Part shown: piece after piece, positions 1-9,810 of the stretch
Position numbering within the stretch: the first letter of the stretch is position 1
Layout: every line of letters begins with the position of its first letter
From: a bacterium
Lineage (GTDB): Bacteria; Planctomycetota; UBA1135; UBA2386
Assembly: GCA_024743115.1 (NCBI GenBank)
Contig: JANSXC010000008.1
Span: forward strand, 62,001 to 126,000
Length of the DNA: 64,000 nucleotides
Reading direction: 5' to 3'
Program-made: the position numbers and the translations under genes
The notes under the pieces: model-generated
Told to the model about the DNA's origin: nothing
What the model saw: only the letters and a program-made list of their open reading frames with translations
The model's database searches: none

Positions 1-723
1 AGTGACGGCATGCTCGGCGCGGCGATCCTCGCCACGACCGCGGCGTTGCGCGGCGGTGCCGGCCTCGTGACCGCAGCCGTGCCCAAACCGTTGATGGCGC
101 CGCTCACGATCGCGGTTCCGCCTGCCATGACCTTGGCGCGTTCGCCGGCCGCAGTCGCGCGTGCGCTCGCCGCGACCGATGCCGTCGTGCTCGGGCCGGG
201 TATCGGCACGACGGCTGCGGCGGGGACGCTCGTGCGCAGCGTGATCGCGAAGTCGGTTGCGCCGGTCGTCGTCGACGCCGGGGCCTTGTTTGCGTTGTCG
301 CCGCTTACGCAGAGGCCGCGCAGTCCGGCGGCGCTCGTGTTCACCCCTCACGTCGGCGAAGCTGCGCGACTGCTCGGGGTCGACTCCGACGCCGTGCGTG
401 CGAACCGTCGTGGCGCGGTCGCGGCGCTCTGCGAACGCACGGGCGGCGTCGTCGTGCTCAAGGGCGCCGGCACGCTCGTGAGTGACGGCGTGCGTTGTTT
501 TCGCAACACGACAGGCAACGCCGGGCTCGCAACGGCGGGTTCGGGCGACGTGCTCGCCGGGTTGCTCGGAGCACTGCTCGCGGACGGCATGGTACCGTTC
601 GACGCGGCCTGTGCTGCGGTGCACTGGCACGGTGCGGCCGCTGACCACGTTGCGCGGCGCACTTCGCAGCGCGGCCTGATTGCGTCGGACCTGCCGCCGG
701 CGCTTGCGGAGATCCTGCCATGA
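1..723 (+). CDS. nnrD: ADP-dependent NAD(P)H-hydrate dehydratase, C-terminal part (5' truncated by window)
   Basis: Carbohydrate-kinase-like domain of the YjeF C-terminal family, which dehydrates NADHX/NADPHX in nicotinamide nucleotide repair (cytoplasmic). The frame is open from base 1; SDGMLGAAILA followed by RGGAGLVT matches the usual start of this domain, so the true start lies upstream of the window. Further hallmarks are VVLGPGIG, the VVDAGAL segment, TPHVGEAARLLG, VVVLKGAGTLV and the nucleotide/catalytic loop NAGLATAGSGDVLAGLLGAL. An N-terminal NnrE epimerase domain could lie upstream but cannot be seen. The stop overlaps the next ATG (ATGA), indicating translational coupling to the secreted protein that follows. 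Family assignment is secure; whether the full gene is a fused NnrE-NnrD is unknown. Confidence 0.9.
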   Translation, partial: SDGMLGAAILATTAALRGGAGLVTAAVPKPLMAPLTIAVPPAMTLARSPAAVARALAATDAVVLGPGIGTTAAAGTLVRSVIAKSVAPVVVDAGALFALSPLTQRPRSPAALVFTPHVGEAARLLGVDSDAVRANRRGAVAALCERTGGVVVLKGAGTLVSDGVRCFRNTTGNAGLATAGSGDVLAGLLGALLADGMVPFDAACAAVHWHGAAADHVARRTSQRGLIASDLPPALAEILP

Positions 724-3236
724 ATCGAATCTGCTCGATGTTTCGCACCGGCGCCGCGCTCGCATTGGCTGTCGGGGTCGCGTTCGGCGTGTCCCTCGTC
801 GCTCAGGAATCGTCAACACCGCCGCCGCCGGGTAGCGCAGGCGGCGAACCGCGATTGACCGCGGCCGAGGTCGCCGCGGCGCAGGATGGCGGCGAGCTCA
901 CGGTCGAACTCGCGGCGCGCGCGCTGCGCCAGGGTGATGCCGCGGCGGAGACCGCGGCGGCGATCGTGCGCCACGAATGGACCGAGTTGCCGGCGGCGCT
1001 GTTCGATGCGATCGCCGACGAGCCGCGCGCGTGTGCGTGCCTGCTCGAAGAGTTCGCGGTCGCGCCGCGGCCGGCAGCCAGGAACTGGGCCCAGCGCCAG
1101 GCCGAGCGGTCGAAGCTGCCGCGGGACGTGCGCTGTCTCGCGCTCGCAGCCGCCGAGATTCGGCCGACGGGCAAGTATGCGGATCTGCTGGTCGAAGCGG
1201 CCGCGACGAACGACGACGAAGAGTTCGGCAACGGTTATCGCACCGCCGCCTGGCTACTTGCGCCGCGTGACGCGGATCGCCTGATCGGTCGGCTGCACGC
1301 GGCGTTGCTCGAGCGGGATGCCGAGTTCGCGCGCTTCGTACCGTTCTTCGATCGCATGTCACCGCGCGGCTACGAGCATCTCGTCGGGCTCGTGCTGTCG
1401 CTGCCGCCGGAGACCAAGGGGCCGCTGGTGCACTATTACGTGCAGAACGAAGTGCCCGCGTTCCAGCGACGTGCTGCGGACGCGCTCGATGGCAAGGTCG
1501 ACCTCGAGCCGATCTGGCTCGCGCAGGCCGAGAAGCTGCTGACCGAACGCAGTCGCGTCGACCGGTTGCTCGGGGTGTTGCGCGATGACGCCGCGAGCGC
1601 CGAACTTCAGCAGGCCGCGTTCCGCGTGCTGCTCGCCGCGGGCGTCGTCGAGCCCGCGATGATCGCCTGGGCGGACCTGAGCGAGAACCGGCTCGCGCAC
1701 GTGCGGGAGATCCTGACGGCTGCGGTTGGCACGATCGCCGTCGATCAGATCATCGAGTGGTTGCACGACGACGTCCGCATCGCGCAGGTGACGGCGCGCG
1801 CGCTGCTGCGGCGCGATCCACTCGAACCCGCGATCGAGCGCGAACTCATCGCGCTGCTCGATGGCGTGGTGGCAACGACCGAGACGGAGCCGTTCGTGAT
1901 GGCCGTGCTGCAGCGTGGCAGCGCCGAGGCCGTGGCGGCGCTCTGGCCCGGGCTGCGGCGATCACAGCGGTTCCCGCAGTACGTCGACGCGATTGCCCGG
2001 CGGCGGGCCCCGTTCTGTCACGCGCTGCTGCTCGCCGAACTCGACCAGAAGCTCGAGGCCGAGCAACTCCGCGTCGAGATCGGTGAAGAACGCCGCGCCG
2101 AGCAGCTCGACGCGGTGCGCATCGGACTCGTGAGTCTCGGTGATCGGCGCCAGCTGCAGCAACTCGTCGAACGGGCACGGACCAGTAGGCCGGCGTTCGT
2201 GCGGCGTTGCACGCACTGGGCGGACCCGGTCGGGAAGGCGAACAGCTTGCGGTTGCTCAGCGATGCGGCCACGGTCGACGACGATCTCGCGGTCGAACTC
2301 ATCACGTGGGCCGCGACGACGCAGGATCCGGCCGTTGAGGCGGAGCTCGAGAAGATCTGGCTGAAGCCCGAGCTGACGGAGCGCAACATCGCGGCTTTGT
2401 CGGGGCTCGGCCGGGGTGCGGCGCGCGGGCGACTCATCACGGCGTTGCGGGCGGCGGTCGCAGCTGGGCCGCTCGACGATCGCCATGAGGCGCTGTGCTA
2501 CGAGCTCGTGTCGACGATGTCGACGCCCCTCGTGCGCGCCGATTACGAACTGCTCGCCGAACTCGTTCTGCTCCTGCCGCTCGGCGACCCCGAGCGCGAT
2601 CGGCGGCGTGCGGCGCGTTGGCCCGACGGTCGCTTCGGGTTCCCGCTCGCCGCGGCGATCGCGCATCGCTTGCGCGGCGGCGACCCCGAACTCGCGCAGC
2701 TCGTGTTCGCGCGGTTCGCTGCGCAGGCGCAGGAACATCCCGAGTTCGGCGCGTTCGCGCCGCAGCGACTCGTCGTGCTCTGGCGCACGCTCGTGCCGGA
2801 CCCCGCAATGCAGGCCGCGATCGGCCGTGCGACCGCGGCGATGCTGCTCGCCGCGACCAATCCCGAGGGCACCGGACGCGGCGCCGCGAGTTACTACGCG
2901 ATGCAGGCGACCGAGGCGGTGGGCAAGTTCGACGAAGCGATCGGACATGCGCGCCGCGCGATCACGAGCCTGCTGCGATACCCTGTGAGCCGGCGAGCGG
3001 CGCGCATCCACCTCGGCGAGCGCGAGCCGGCGCTCGGGCAGGATCCCTGGAGTGCGCTCGCCGCGCGGCCGTTCGTGTTGCAGGCGCGGGCGGCGCTCGC
3101 CGCTGGGGAGACCGCAGCCGGAGTGCGGGCAGCCGGTATGACGGCCGCAGTTCGGCGGGCACTCGCCGACGCCCGCAAGCTGGCCGGGCGTGACCGCGCG
3201 ACTCTGGCTACGATCACCGAACTCGAGAACCGATGA
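720..3236 (+). CDS. Large secreted protein of unknown function, helical-repeat-like
   Basis: 838 aa. The N-terminus carries a signal peptide (Arg at 3, hydrophobic stretch about 11-28, likely cleavage after SLVAQ) and then a Pro-rich linker. The rest is Ala/Leu/Glu/Arg-rich and looks entirely alpha-helical, with many short helices of the type seen in HEAT or TPR solenoids, though no clean consensus repeat can be read. It begins in an ATGA overlap with the NAD(P)HX dehydratase gene and ends in an ATGA overlap with the YdjY lipoprotein gene, so the three are probably cotranscribed and translationally coupled. No catalytic motif was recognised. Inference: a periplasmic scaffold-like protein. The opposite-strand open frames here are GC-driven shadows. 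Confidence 0.8.
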   Translation: MNRICSMFRTGAALALAVGVAFGVSLVAQESSTPPPPGSAGGEPRLTAAEVAAAQDGGELTVELAARALRQGDAAAETAAAIVRHEWTELPAALFDAIADEPRACACLLEEFAVAPRPAARNWAQRQAERSKLPRDVRCLALAAAEIRPTGKYADLLVEAAATNDDEEFGNGYRTAAWLLAPRDADRLIGRLHAALLERDAEFARFVPFFDRMSPRGYEHLVGLVLSLPPETKGPLVHYYVQNEVPAFQRRAADALDGKVDLEPIWLAQAEKLLTERSRVDRLLGVLRDDAASAELQQAAFRVLLAAGVVEPAMIAWADLSENRLAHVREILTAAVGTIAVDQIIEWLHDDVRIAQVTARALLRRDPLEPAIERELIALLDGVVATTETEPFVMAVLQRGSAEAVAALWPGLRRSQRFPQYVDAIARRRAPFCHALLLAELDQKLEAEQLRVEIGEERRAEQLDAVRIGLVSLGDRRQLQQLVERARTSRPAFVRRCTHWADPVGKANSLRLLSDAATVDDDLAVELITWAATTQDPAVEAELEKIWLKPELTERNIAALSGLGRGAARGRLITALRAAVAAGPLDDRHEALCYELVSTMSTPLVRADYELLAELVLLLPLGDPERDRRRAARWPDGRFGFPLAAAIAHRLRGGDPELAQLVFARFAAQAQEHPEFGAFAPQRLVVLWRTLVPDPAMQAAIGRATAAMLLAATNPEGTGRGAASYYAMQATEAVGKFDEAIGHARRAITSLLRYPVSRRAARIHLGEREPALGQDPWSALAARPFVLQARAALAAGETAAGVRAAGMTAAVRRALADARKLAGRDRATLATITELENR

Positions 3237-4147
3237 AGAGCCGATTCCTGTTGATGCCGTCGCTGCCGTTGTTGCCTTTGCTGCTCGCGGGCCTGGCCGC
3301 GTGCCAGGATCCGGCGCCCGCGCCGAAGAAGAAGGCAACGGACGAGCCTCCTGCTGCCGCCCAGGATCCCAAGCAGCTCTACGCGGAGATGCTCGCGAAG
3401 TTCAAGGAGCAGGGCATCGAGCTCGACCTGAAGCAGAAGAGCGTGTCCGTGCCGGCGATCGCCAACTACCCGCGCGATCCGGTCGAGTATCTGCTGATCC
3501 ACCAACGCGGCAAGCGCCATGAGGCGATGTTCATCACCAAGGCGCAGCCGAGCATTCTCAACGGCGCGCTGCTGCTCGTCGGCCTGCAGCGCGGCAAGAA
3601 CGCGTCCGTGCGCGACATCGAACCGTTCCCGACCAGGGAAGAGGTCGAGGCGGGGGCCGAGACCACGGTCGTGACGCCGCCCGTGGGCAAGCCGTTCTGG
3701 ATGACCGTGAACTGGCTCGACGAGGATGGTGAGCGCGTCGAGCATTGCGTCGAGGATCTGCTGCTCGACCTGACGACGCAGGAGCCCGTGCAAGACGCGT
3801 CGTGGGTCTACCTCGGCGGTCGCATGGCGCGGATCTACAAGAACGATCCCGAGGTGTATGTCGCCGACTACGAGGGCAACCTCGTCAGCATCTGCTACCT
3901 CTTGCCCGACAACCACCTCGCGACGATGCGTCACAAGGACGCGCGCGATGACCAGAACTGGTGGCTCAGCGACGACGTGCCCGAACCCGGCACGGAGGTG
4001 CGCTTCGTGTTCCACGCCAAGAAGCCGAAGCTCCTCGTCGAGCGCGACAAGCGCCGCGCGGCGGCCCTGAAGAAAGAGGCAGCGAAGGCCGCCGCGGAGC
4101 AGGCCGGCCAGGGGAAGGAGCCGGCGAAGGCCGGCGCGGGCAAGTAG
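3233..4147 (+). CDS. YdjY-domain lipoprotein
   Basis: 304 aa. The N-terminus is a lipoprotein signal with lipobox LAAC (Cys about 24), followed by a Pro/Lys-rich linker. The body resembles the YdjY family common in planctomycetes: a beta-rich start (SVSVPAIANYP), EYLLIHQRGKRHEAMF, then an NGALLLVGLQRG segment. After about residue 240 come a basic region and an Ala/Lys/Glu-rich tail. It overlaps the preceding gene by 4 nt (ATGA) and converges on the next minus-strand gene. The function of YdjY proteins is not established; the lipobox predicts a membrane-anchored periplasmic protein. The family call rests on the motif pattern only. Confidence 0.75.
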   Translation: MKSRFLLMPSLPLLPLLLAGLAACQDPAPAPKKKATDEPPAAAQDPKQLYAEMLAKFKEQGIELDLKQKSVSVPAIANYPRDPVEYLLIHQRGKRHEAMFITKAQPSILNGALLLVGLQRGKNASVRDIEPFPTREEVEAGAETTVVTPPVGKPFWMTVNWLDEDGERVEHCVEDLLLDLTTQEPVQDASWVYLGGRMARIYKNDPEVYVADYEGNLVSICYLLPDNHLATMRHKDARDDQNWWLSDDVPEPGTEVRFVFHAKKPKLLVERDKRRAAALKKEAAKAAAEQAGQGKEPAKAGAGK

Positions 4148-4175
4148 CCGCGCACGGACCTGCGAGCCGACGCGA

Positions 4176-6077
4176 TCAATAGATCAGCGTCTTGCCGCCG
4201 GACGACATCGCGAGGCCGTTCGTCACGGTGGGGTCGAAGACCAGCCACTGGAAGAACATCTCAACGTTGCGGAAGCCCACGGGCAGCGTCGGCATCAAGA
4301 AGCGGAACTGGCCGTTCGCCGCTGGCGCGACGAGCGTGCCGCGCAGGTCGGGCGAGATGAGCAGCTTGGTTTCAATGAGTCCGAAGCTCGCGAGCGGGAC
4401 CGGCAGCGGGGTCGGCCCGAAGACAGTGTTGCTGAACCCGGCGTAGATGGCTGCGAATGCGGCCGTGCCGGGACGCAAGCCGTCGAGCGTCAGCTCGAAG
4501 TTGCTGCTGAGTTCGAACGGTTGGCCTCGCATGCCGGTGCGACCGTGCCGACTCTGTCCGAACTTGAACGGCCCGTGCAGCTTGTAGAGCCAGCTGCCGG
4601 CTCCGGTCTGCACGACGCAGAGCAGCCGCATCTGACCGCGCTGCGCGGTGCGCTGGTAGCGGTAGACCTCGAGGCCCGTCGCCGTGCCGCCGGGCGGCCC
4701 GCCGGCGTTGGGAATCTGCAGGTTGCCCCAGAAGCGCGTGCCGGTCGGCTCGAAGTCGTAGGCCGAGAACTCGTGACCGTTGCACCGCAGGTTGCCCGCG
4801 GGCGTCGCTTCGGGCTGGCTGCTGAACGCGTAGTAGCGGCCGAAGATGTGGTCGTAGCCGAGGCCTCCCGAGCGCGGCGGGAAGTTCGAGAACGTGCGGA
4901 TCACCTGCCCTGTCGGGCGTTCGATCTCGTAGGCGTTGCCGAGGCTGTCGGTCACGAGGAACGTGCCCGCGCCGCCGTTGCCGTCGGGATTGAACGCGAG
5001 CCCCAGGTTGTCGGGGGCTGCGACGCTCGGCAGTTGTACCGTCAGCGTGAGGCCGGGGATCAGGGCGCCTGTGTTCGCGTCGATGCCGCGAACGATGACG
5101 TCGTTGAGCGGCGTGCCGCGGCGGTCGATGATGCCGTAGACGAACTGCTGGAACAGCGGGCCCGAATGCACCGTTTCGACCGCAAGGTCGCTGGCGCCGT
5201 TCGGAGCGTTCGCGAGGTTCTCGGGCAGGCTCGTGACGGCGAGGACCGTGGTGCCGAGCGCGTCGAGCTGAACGATCGCGTGGGAGGTGATGGCGTTGGG
5301 GGCGATCGAGCTGACCCAGTAGCGCCGCGCGCCGGTCGTCGGCTCCTCGGTCATCGCCGCCGCGACGCACGCCCGACCCGTGACGCCCGTGAGGTCGAGG
5401 CCGAGCTGGCCGAACGGCAGGCCGTCGACCTTGCCCATCGCCTCGCCGGCTTCATCCGCGTCCTCGACCTTGACGCAGCGGCTGTTGACGTAGAGGTCAT
5501 CGATCGCGACATCGTCGTTGAGGTCGGTGAAGAACGACCAGCTGATGTCTTCGTCGTCGGGCTGCGGCCACAACTCGGCGTCGACCGTGACGCGCGACCA
5601 GCCACCGCCGACCGGCGTGGACTTCCACGTCATCGACGAGCGTTCGTAGTTTGCGAGGCTGTCCTCGAGCGACTCGACCACGGAGCCGACCGAGCCTTCG
5701 AGCACGTCGAACTGGAACTGGAAAATCTTGACCCAGTTGAGATGCGGGTCGTTGTCGACCTTGAGGTCGGCGGTCGCGAACTGAGGCGTGCCGTTGCCGA
5801 GCACGCCGAGGACGTCTGTGCGGCCGGCGAGCGACGGGATGATCTGCAGGGGGCCCGTCAACGCGAAGCCGGTGACCTGCGGGTTGTACCACGGGGCGGT
5901 CGCGACCTGCTGCGGATCGAGCGGGTTGGGGCCGCTGAAGTCCCAGTAGAGCGACAGGGTCTCGTCGTCCTGCACGCCCCACCAGGGCGGCGGGTCCGTT
6001 GGCTGCTGCGCGACGAGCTGGCTGCCCGACAAGAACACGGCCAGCGCGCTCGAGATCAGGATCGGGGTGGGTTTCAT
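4176..6077 (-). CDS. Secreted protein with shared C-terminal module
   Basis: 633 aa from ATG at 6077, chosen because it gives a clean signal peptide (MKPTPILISSALAVFLSGS, cleavage near LVAQQ); the open frame continues upstream without signal-like sequence. The middle looks like a beta-propeller or WD-like exported domain: it mentions repeated VxGID and VTDSLGN segments and a DLTGVTG stretch, but no catalytic signature is seen. The last about 110 residues are a beta-rich module ending in FQWLVFDP and GLAMSSGGKTLIY, which recurs in four other secreted proteins of this window. It lies 56 nt downstream of the WD40 kinase on the same strand and may belong to the sigma factor-kinase transcription unit. 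Function unknown. Confidence 0.82.
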   Translation of the reverse strand: MKPTPILISSALAVFLSGSQLVAQQPTDPPPWWGVQDDETLSLYWDFSGPNPLDPQQVATAPWYNPQVTGFALTGPLQIIPSLAGRTDVLGVLGNGTPQFATADLKVDNDPHLNWVKIFQFQFDVLEGSVGSVVESLEDSLANYERSSMTWKSTPVGGGWSRVTVDAELWPQPDDEDISWSFFTDLNDDVAIDDLYVNSRCVKVEDADEAGEAMGKVDGLPFGQLGLDLTGVTGRACVAAAMTEEPTTGARRYWVSSIAPNAITSHAIVQLDALGTTVLAVTSLPENLANAPNGASDLAVETVHSGPLFQQFVYGIIDRRGTPLNDVIVRGIDANTGALIPGLTLTVQLPSVAAPDNLGLAFNPDGNGGAGTFLVTDSLGNAYEIERPTGQVIRTFSNFPPRSGGLGYDHIFGRYYAFSSQPEATPAGNLRCNGHEFSAYDFEPTGTRFWGNLQIPNAGGPPGGTATGLEVYRYQRTAQRGQMRLLCVVQTGAGSWLYKLHGPFKFGQSRHGRTGMRGQPFELSSNFELTLDGLRPGTAAFAAIYAGFSNTVFGPTPLPVPLASFGLIETKLLISPDLRGTLVAPAANGQFRFLMPTLPVGFRNVEMFFQWLVFDPTVTNGLAMSSGGKTLIY

Positions 6078-6133
6078 GGTTGATGCCAAAGTGGTGGTGG
6101 TGCCTGTTGCGGCGTTGCTGGCAGGGTTGGAGA

Positions 6134-9100
6134 TCAGTTCTTGCGGCGGTCGAGGCGGAACTGCGTGCGTTCCGCGGTGTCGAGCGGCCGGAGATTGAGA
6201 CGTCGCGCGAGCTCGACGGGATCCGTTGGCCAGATTCTCGTCGTACCATCGTGACACGAAGTCACGGCGAAGCGGCCGTGCGGCCCGAATGCATTGCACT
6301 CGACCGTGCTCGTCCGCGCGTCGAAGCGCAATACTTCGGTGCCGTCGGCGACGTTCCAGAGCCGGGCGCGGGCGCCGTCGTTGCGGGAACTCGTGAGCAC
6401 GCGCTGCCCGTCCGGGCTCCAGACCGCGAGGCGGACGGGCTTGACCGGCTGACCGGTGTGCAGACGCGAGCGCTCGGTGCCGTCGAGGTCATGGATGCGC
6501 ACGATGCCGTCGGCCGCGGCCGTCAGCACGGCTGCGCCATCGGGCCGGAACGCGACCGCGAACACGCGGGCGCCGGTGTCGAGCGTGCCGGCATCGCTGC
6601 CGTCGGCGACGTTCCACAGCCGCGCGCATTTTTCGCGGGATTCCACGGTCGCGACGATCGTCGCGTCGTGGTTCAGGTCCGCGGCCACGATGGCGCGATC
6701 CCGCGCGATTCGCACGACCGCGGTCTGGTCGTTGGCGTTCCAGACCACCGCGTTGCCGTTCTTGCTCGCGGACAGGATCCGCGTGCCGTTCGCAGCGAAG
6801 CGAACGACCGTGACGTCGCTCGATTGCTGTGGTAGCGCGAACAGTGGTTTGCCGTCCGCCGTGCGATGCACGTGCAGACCGCCGCCGTCGGTGCTCGCGA
6901 CGATGCGGTCACCGGCCTGATCGATCGCGAGGGCTTCGATCGGGTTGTCGAGCGGCTCCGACACCCAGAGCAAACTGCCGTCGCGCGCGTTCCACAGTCG
7001 CAGGCGTTCGTCGTCGCCGGCCGTCGCGAGTCGGGTGCCGGTCGCGTCGAAGCTGACGCTCGGCACCTTGCCGGGTTGGCGCAGCGTGACGATGCCGCTG
7101 CCCGACGTGCAATGCCAGATGACGGGTTGGCGGCCGGCGAGTGCGAGGATGCGGTCGGTGTCGCCGGCGGGCGCGAACTCGACGGGGCCCGTGATCCCCG
7201 CGCCGAGTTCGTACTGCATCAGCGTCAGCCCGGCGGCCGAGCCGTCGCTGTCGGGATCGAACACGCGCAGCACACCGTCGGCCGAGCCCGTGACGACGAA
7301 CTCCTCGTTGGCGTCAAAGCGCGCGCTCGTGACCGCGTCCTTGTGGTCGACGAACTGGTGGATCTCGCGCAGCATGAGTCGAGGATCCTGCGTGCCGTGG
7401 CCGACGGCCGACGGTTCGAGTCGCCACAGCCGCGCACTGAGATCGTGCGACGCGGTCAGCAGGCGTTGCCCCGCGGCGTCGAACTGCAGAGACGTGATCT
7501 CGCGGCTGTGCCCGGCACGCGCGAGCAGCTTGCCGTCCGGCACGGAGAACAGTTGCAGCGAGCCGTTGGCATCGCCGATCGCGACGATGTCACTCTGCGG
7601 GCCGAACTCGATCGTTGTGACGCGACCGCGGTGTCCTTTGAGCCGCGCGAGTTCCCGGTCCGTGTCGACGTGCCACAGCCGGACGTGGTCCGAGTCGCCG
7701 TACGTGGCGACGAACTCACCGCTCGGCGCGATCGCCGCGGCGAGTACGAAGCGGGAGTGGTCCTTGCAGCTCGCCAACCGCGTCCCCGTGTCGGCGTCCC
7801 AGACCTGGGCGTGGAACGGGCCGGCCTCGGAGACATAGCCGTGGGTGAGCGCGCGTTTGCCGCTGCGGTCGAAGGCGACGTGCTGCACGACCCCGTCGTG
7901 CTGCCAGATACCTGGCGGCATCCCGTTGGCGAGGTCCCAGAGGCGCACCGTGCCGTCGACGCTCGCGGTCGCGACTCGATCCGAACCGGGTTGGAACGCC
8001 GCATCCGAGATCCAGTGGGAGTGGCCTTCGAGCGTCGTCAGCGGCGAGCCATCGGCGCGCCAGAGCACGGCACTCGCGGATTGCGGACCGCGATCGTCCA
8101 TCGCGGCCGTGAGCACCTTCGAGCCGTCGTTCGACCAGCGCGCGATCAACGTGCGACCGCTGTGCGGCCACGTCAGCGGGACGGTGCGGAAGCCGCCGCC
8201 GAGCGCGTCGAGCACGGCGCTGCGCGATTCCGAGAACTCGCGGCGTTCGAACGCCGCGAGCGCGAGCAGCACGGCCTGCCGGCGATTGAACGGCAACACG
8301 CGATTGCTCTCGAGGCTCAGGGCGCGCGCTTCGGCGATGTTTTTCTCCTCGGCCGTGACCGCCATCTCGATGTGCGCGCGGTAGGTCTCGAGCTTGGACT
8401 GGATCTCGGGGTCGTCACGCCTGGCGAGCGCGCGCTTCGCGCTCTCGAACGCGCCGCGGTAGTCACCGGCCGCGTCCTGCTGCGCGGCCTGATGCAGCAG
8501 CCGGTCGGCCTCGGCGTTGTCGAGCGCGTTGCCGTACCACGAGTAGCCGAGCACGCTGGCCGTGACTGTGACTACTGCCGCCGCCGCGATCGATTCGGTG
8601 CGGTGGCGGCGCAGCCATTTCGAAAGCCGCGAGAACGCGCCCGCGGGCCGTGCCTGGATCGGCTCCCAGCGCAGGAAGCGCTGCAGGTCGGCTTCGAGCT
8701 CCGCGGCGCTGGCGTAGCGGTTGTTGGGATCTTTCTCGAGTGCCTTGAGGCAGATCGTGACGAGGTCGCGCGGCACCTTGGGATTGAGGCGCTGCGGCGA
8801 CACCGGCTCCTTGAAGCAGATCTCGTAGACGATCTGCTGCATGTTCTTGCCGTCGAACGGGCGCTTGAGCGTGAGCAGTTCGTAGAGGATGACACCGAGC
8901 GCAAAGACGTCGGTGCGGTGGTCGACCGCGACGCGCTTCGCGAGCGTCTGCTCCGGGCTCATGTAGTGCACCGTCCCGGTGATCTCGCCGGACATCGACA
9001 GGCTGCCGTCGCCCAGCGACTTGCTGAGGCCGAAGTCGAGCAGTCGCGACTGCCGGCGCTCGTCGATCATCAGATTGCGCGGCTTGAGGTCGCGATGCAT

Positions 9101-9808
9101 CACGCCCTGCGCGTGCGCGGCGGACAGCGCCGACGCGATCTGTGCAACTAGCATCGCGCACTCGGCGACGTAACCCTTCTCCGGCTCGAGTCCGAGCGTG
9201 CCCTCGATCGATGTCGGTTCGCTGCCGTTGGCGAGGCGCAGGTCGTCGAGGATGTCCGCGAGGTTGCGGCCGGCGATGAAATCCATCGCGATCGCGAACG
9301 TGCCGTCGACCTCGACGAGGCTGTGCACGGGCACGATCGCGGGATGGCGTAGCTGCGCGGTCGCGGCGGCTTCGCGGCGGAAGCGTTCGACGTGGCGCTT
9401 GCTCAGGGTCAGGCCGCTCGCCATGACCTTGAGCGCGACCCGCCGGTTGAGCGAGCGCTGGCGCGCGAGGTAGACGACGCCCATGCCGCCGCGCCCGAGC
9501 TCCTCGGTGATCTCGAAGTCCCCGAACGTCCGCGAGGTCGAGTCCGGGCCGTCCTCGTCCGGCGGTTCCCACGGCTGGTGGCCGAGCAGCCCGTCGAACG
9601 CGAGGAACTCACGGCACTGCGCGAGGATCCGCGGCCGGATTGCCTCGGGGTAGGTCTGCACGAACTCCGCGAGGTCGGGGGTCTCGCCGCAGCTGTGGCG
9701 TTCGACGAACGTCTCGACCGCAGCCTGGACGAGCGCGGCCTCGCTCTCGGCACTCGCGACCCGCGCTTCCTGCGCGGCGTCGTCGTCCCCGATCGGCTCG
9801 TGGCTCAC
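6134..9808 (-). CDS. Membrane Ser/Thr protein kinase with WD40 propeller
   Basis: 1224 aa, GTG start at 9808 with AGGAGGG eight bases upstream and only 2 nt after the sigma factor stop. Hanks-type kinase domain about 95-380: Gly loop LGRGGMG (104-110), Lys127 in VALKVM, HRDLKPRN (Asp240), DFG 258-260, SPEQ near 284. A transmembrane helix at about 406-423 separates it from a helical stretch and a long C-terminal series of WD40 repeats (for example DGTVRLWDLANG and ADGIVRIHDL), enough for one or two beta-propellers outside the cytoplasm. The kinase motifs are intact, so it should be active. Inferred role: a sensor kinase whose propeller binds a ligand or partner and which acts on the adjacent sigma factor. 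Confidence 0.93.
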   Translation of the reverse strand: MSHEPIGDDDAAQEARVASAESEAALVQAAVETFVERHSCGETPDLAEFVQTYPEAIRPRILAQCREFLAFDGLLGHQPWEPPDEDGPDSTSRTFGDFEITEELGRGGMGVVYLARQRSLNRRVALKVMASGLTLSKRHVERFRREAAATAQLRHPAIVPVHSLVEVDGTFAIAMDFIAGRNLADILDDLRLANGSEPTSIEGTLGLEPEKGYVAECAMLVAQIASALSAAHAQGVMHRDLKPRNLMIDERRQSRLLDFGLSKSLGDGSLSMSGEITGTVHYMSPEQTLAKRVAVDHRTDVFALGVILYELLTLKRPFDGKNMQQIVYEICFKEPVSPQRLNPKVPRDLVTICLKALEKDPNNRYASAAELEADLQRFLRWEPIQARPAGAFSRLSKWLRRHRTESIAAAAVVTVTASVLGYSWYGNALDNAEADRLLHQAAQQDAAGDYRGAFESAKRALARRDDPEIQSKLETYRAHIEMAVTAEEKNIAEARALSLESNRVLPFNRRQAVLLALAAFERREFSESRSAVLDALGGGFRTVPLTWPHSGRTLIARWSNDGSKVLTAAMDDRGPQSASAVLWRADGSPLTTLEGHSHWISDAAFQPGSDRVATASVDGTVRLWDLANGMPPGIWQHDGVVQHVAFDRSGKRALTHGYVSEAGPFHAQVWDADTGTRLASCKDHSRFVLAAAIAPSGEFVATYGDSDHVRLWHVDTDRELARLKGHRGRVTTIEFGPQSDIVAIGDANGSLQLFSVPDGKLLARAGHSREITSLQFDAAGQRLLTASHDLSARLWRLEPSAVGHGTQDPRLMLREIHQFVDHKDAVTSARFDANEEFVVTGSADGVLRVFDPDSDGSAAGLTLMQYELGAGITGPVEFAPAGDTDRILALAGRQPVIWHCTSGSGIVTLRQPGKVPSVSFDATGTRLATAGDDERLRLWNARDGSLLWVSEPLDNPIEALAIDQAGDRIVASTDGGGLHVHRTADGKPLFALPQQSSDVTVVRFAANGTRILSASKNGNAVVWNANDQTAVVRIARDRAIVAADLNHDATIVATVESREKCARLWNVADGSDAGTLDTGARVFAVAFRPDGAAVLTAAADGIVRIHDLDGTERSRLHTGQPVKPVRLAVWSPDGQRVLTSSRNDGARARLWNVADGTEVLRFDARTSTVECNAFGPHGRFAVTSCHDGTTRIWPTDPVELARRLNLRPLDTAERTQFRLDRRKN

Positions 9809-9810
9809 GC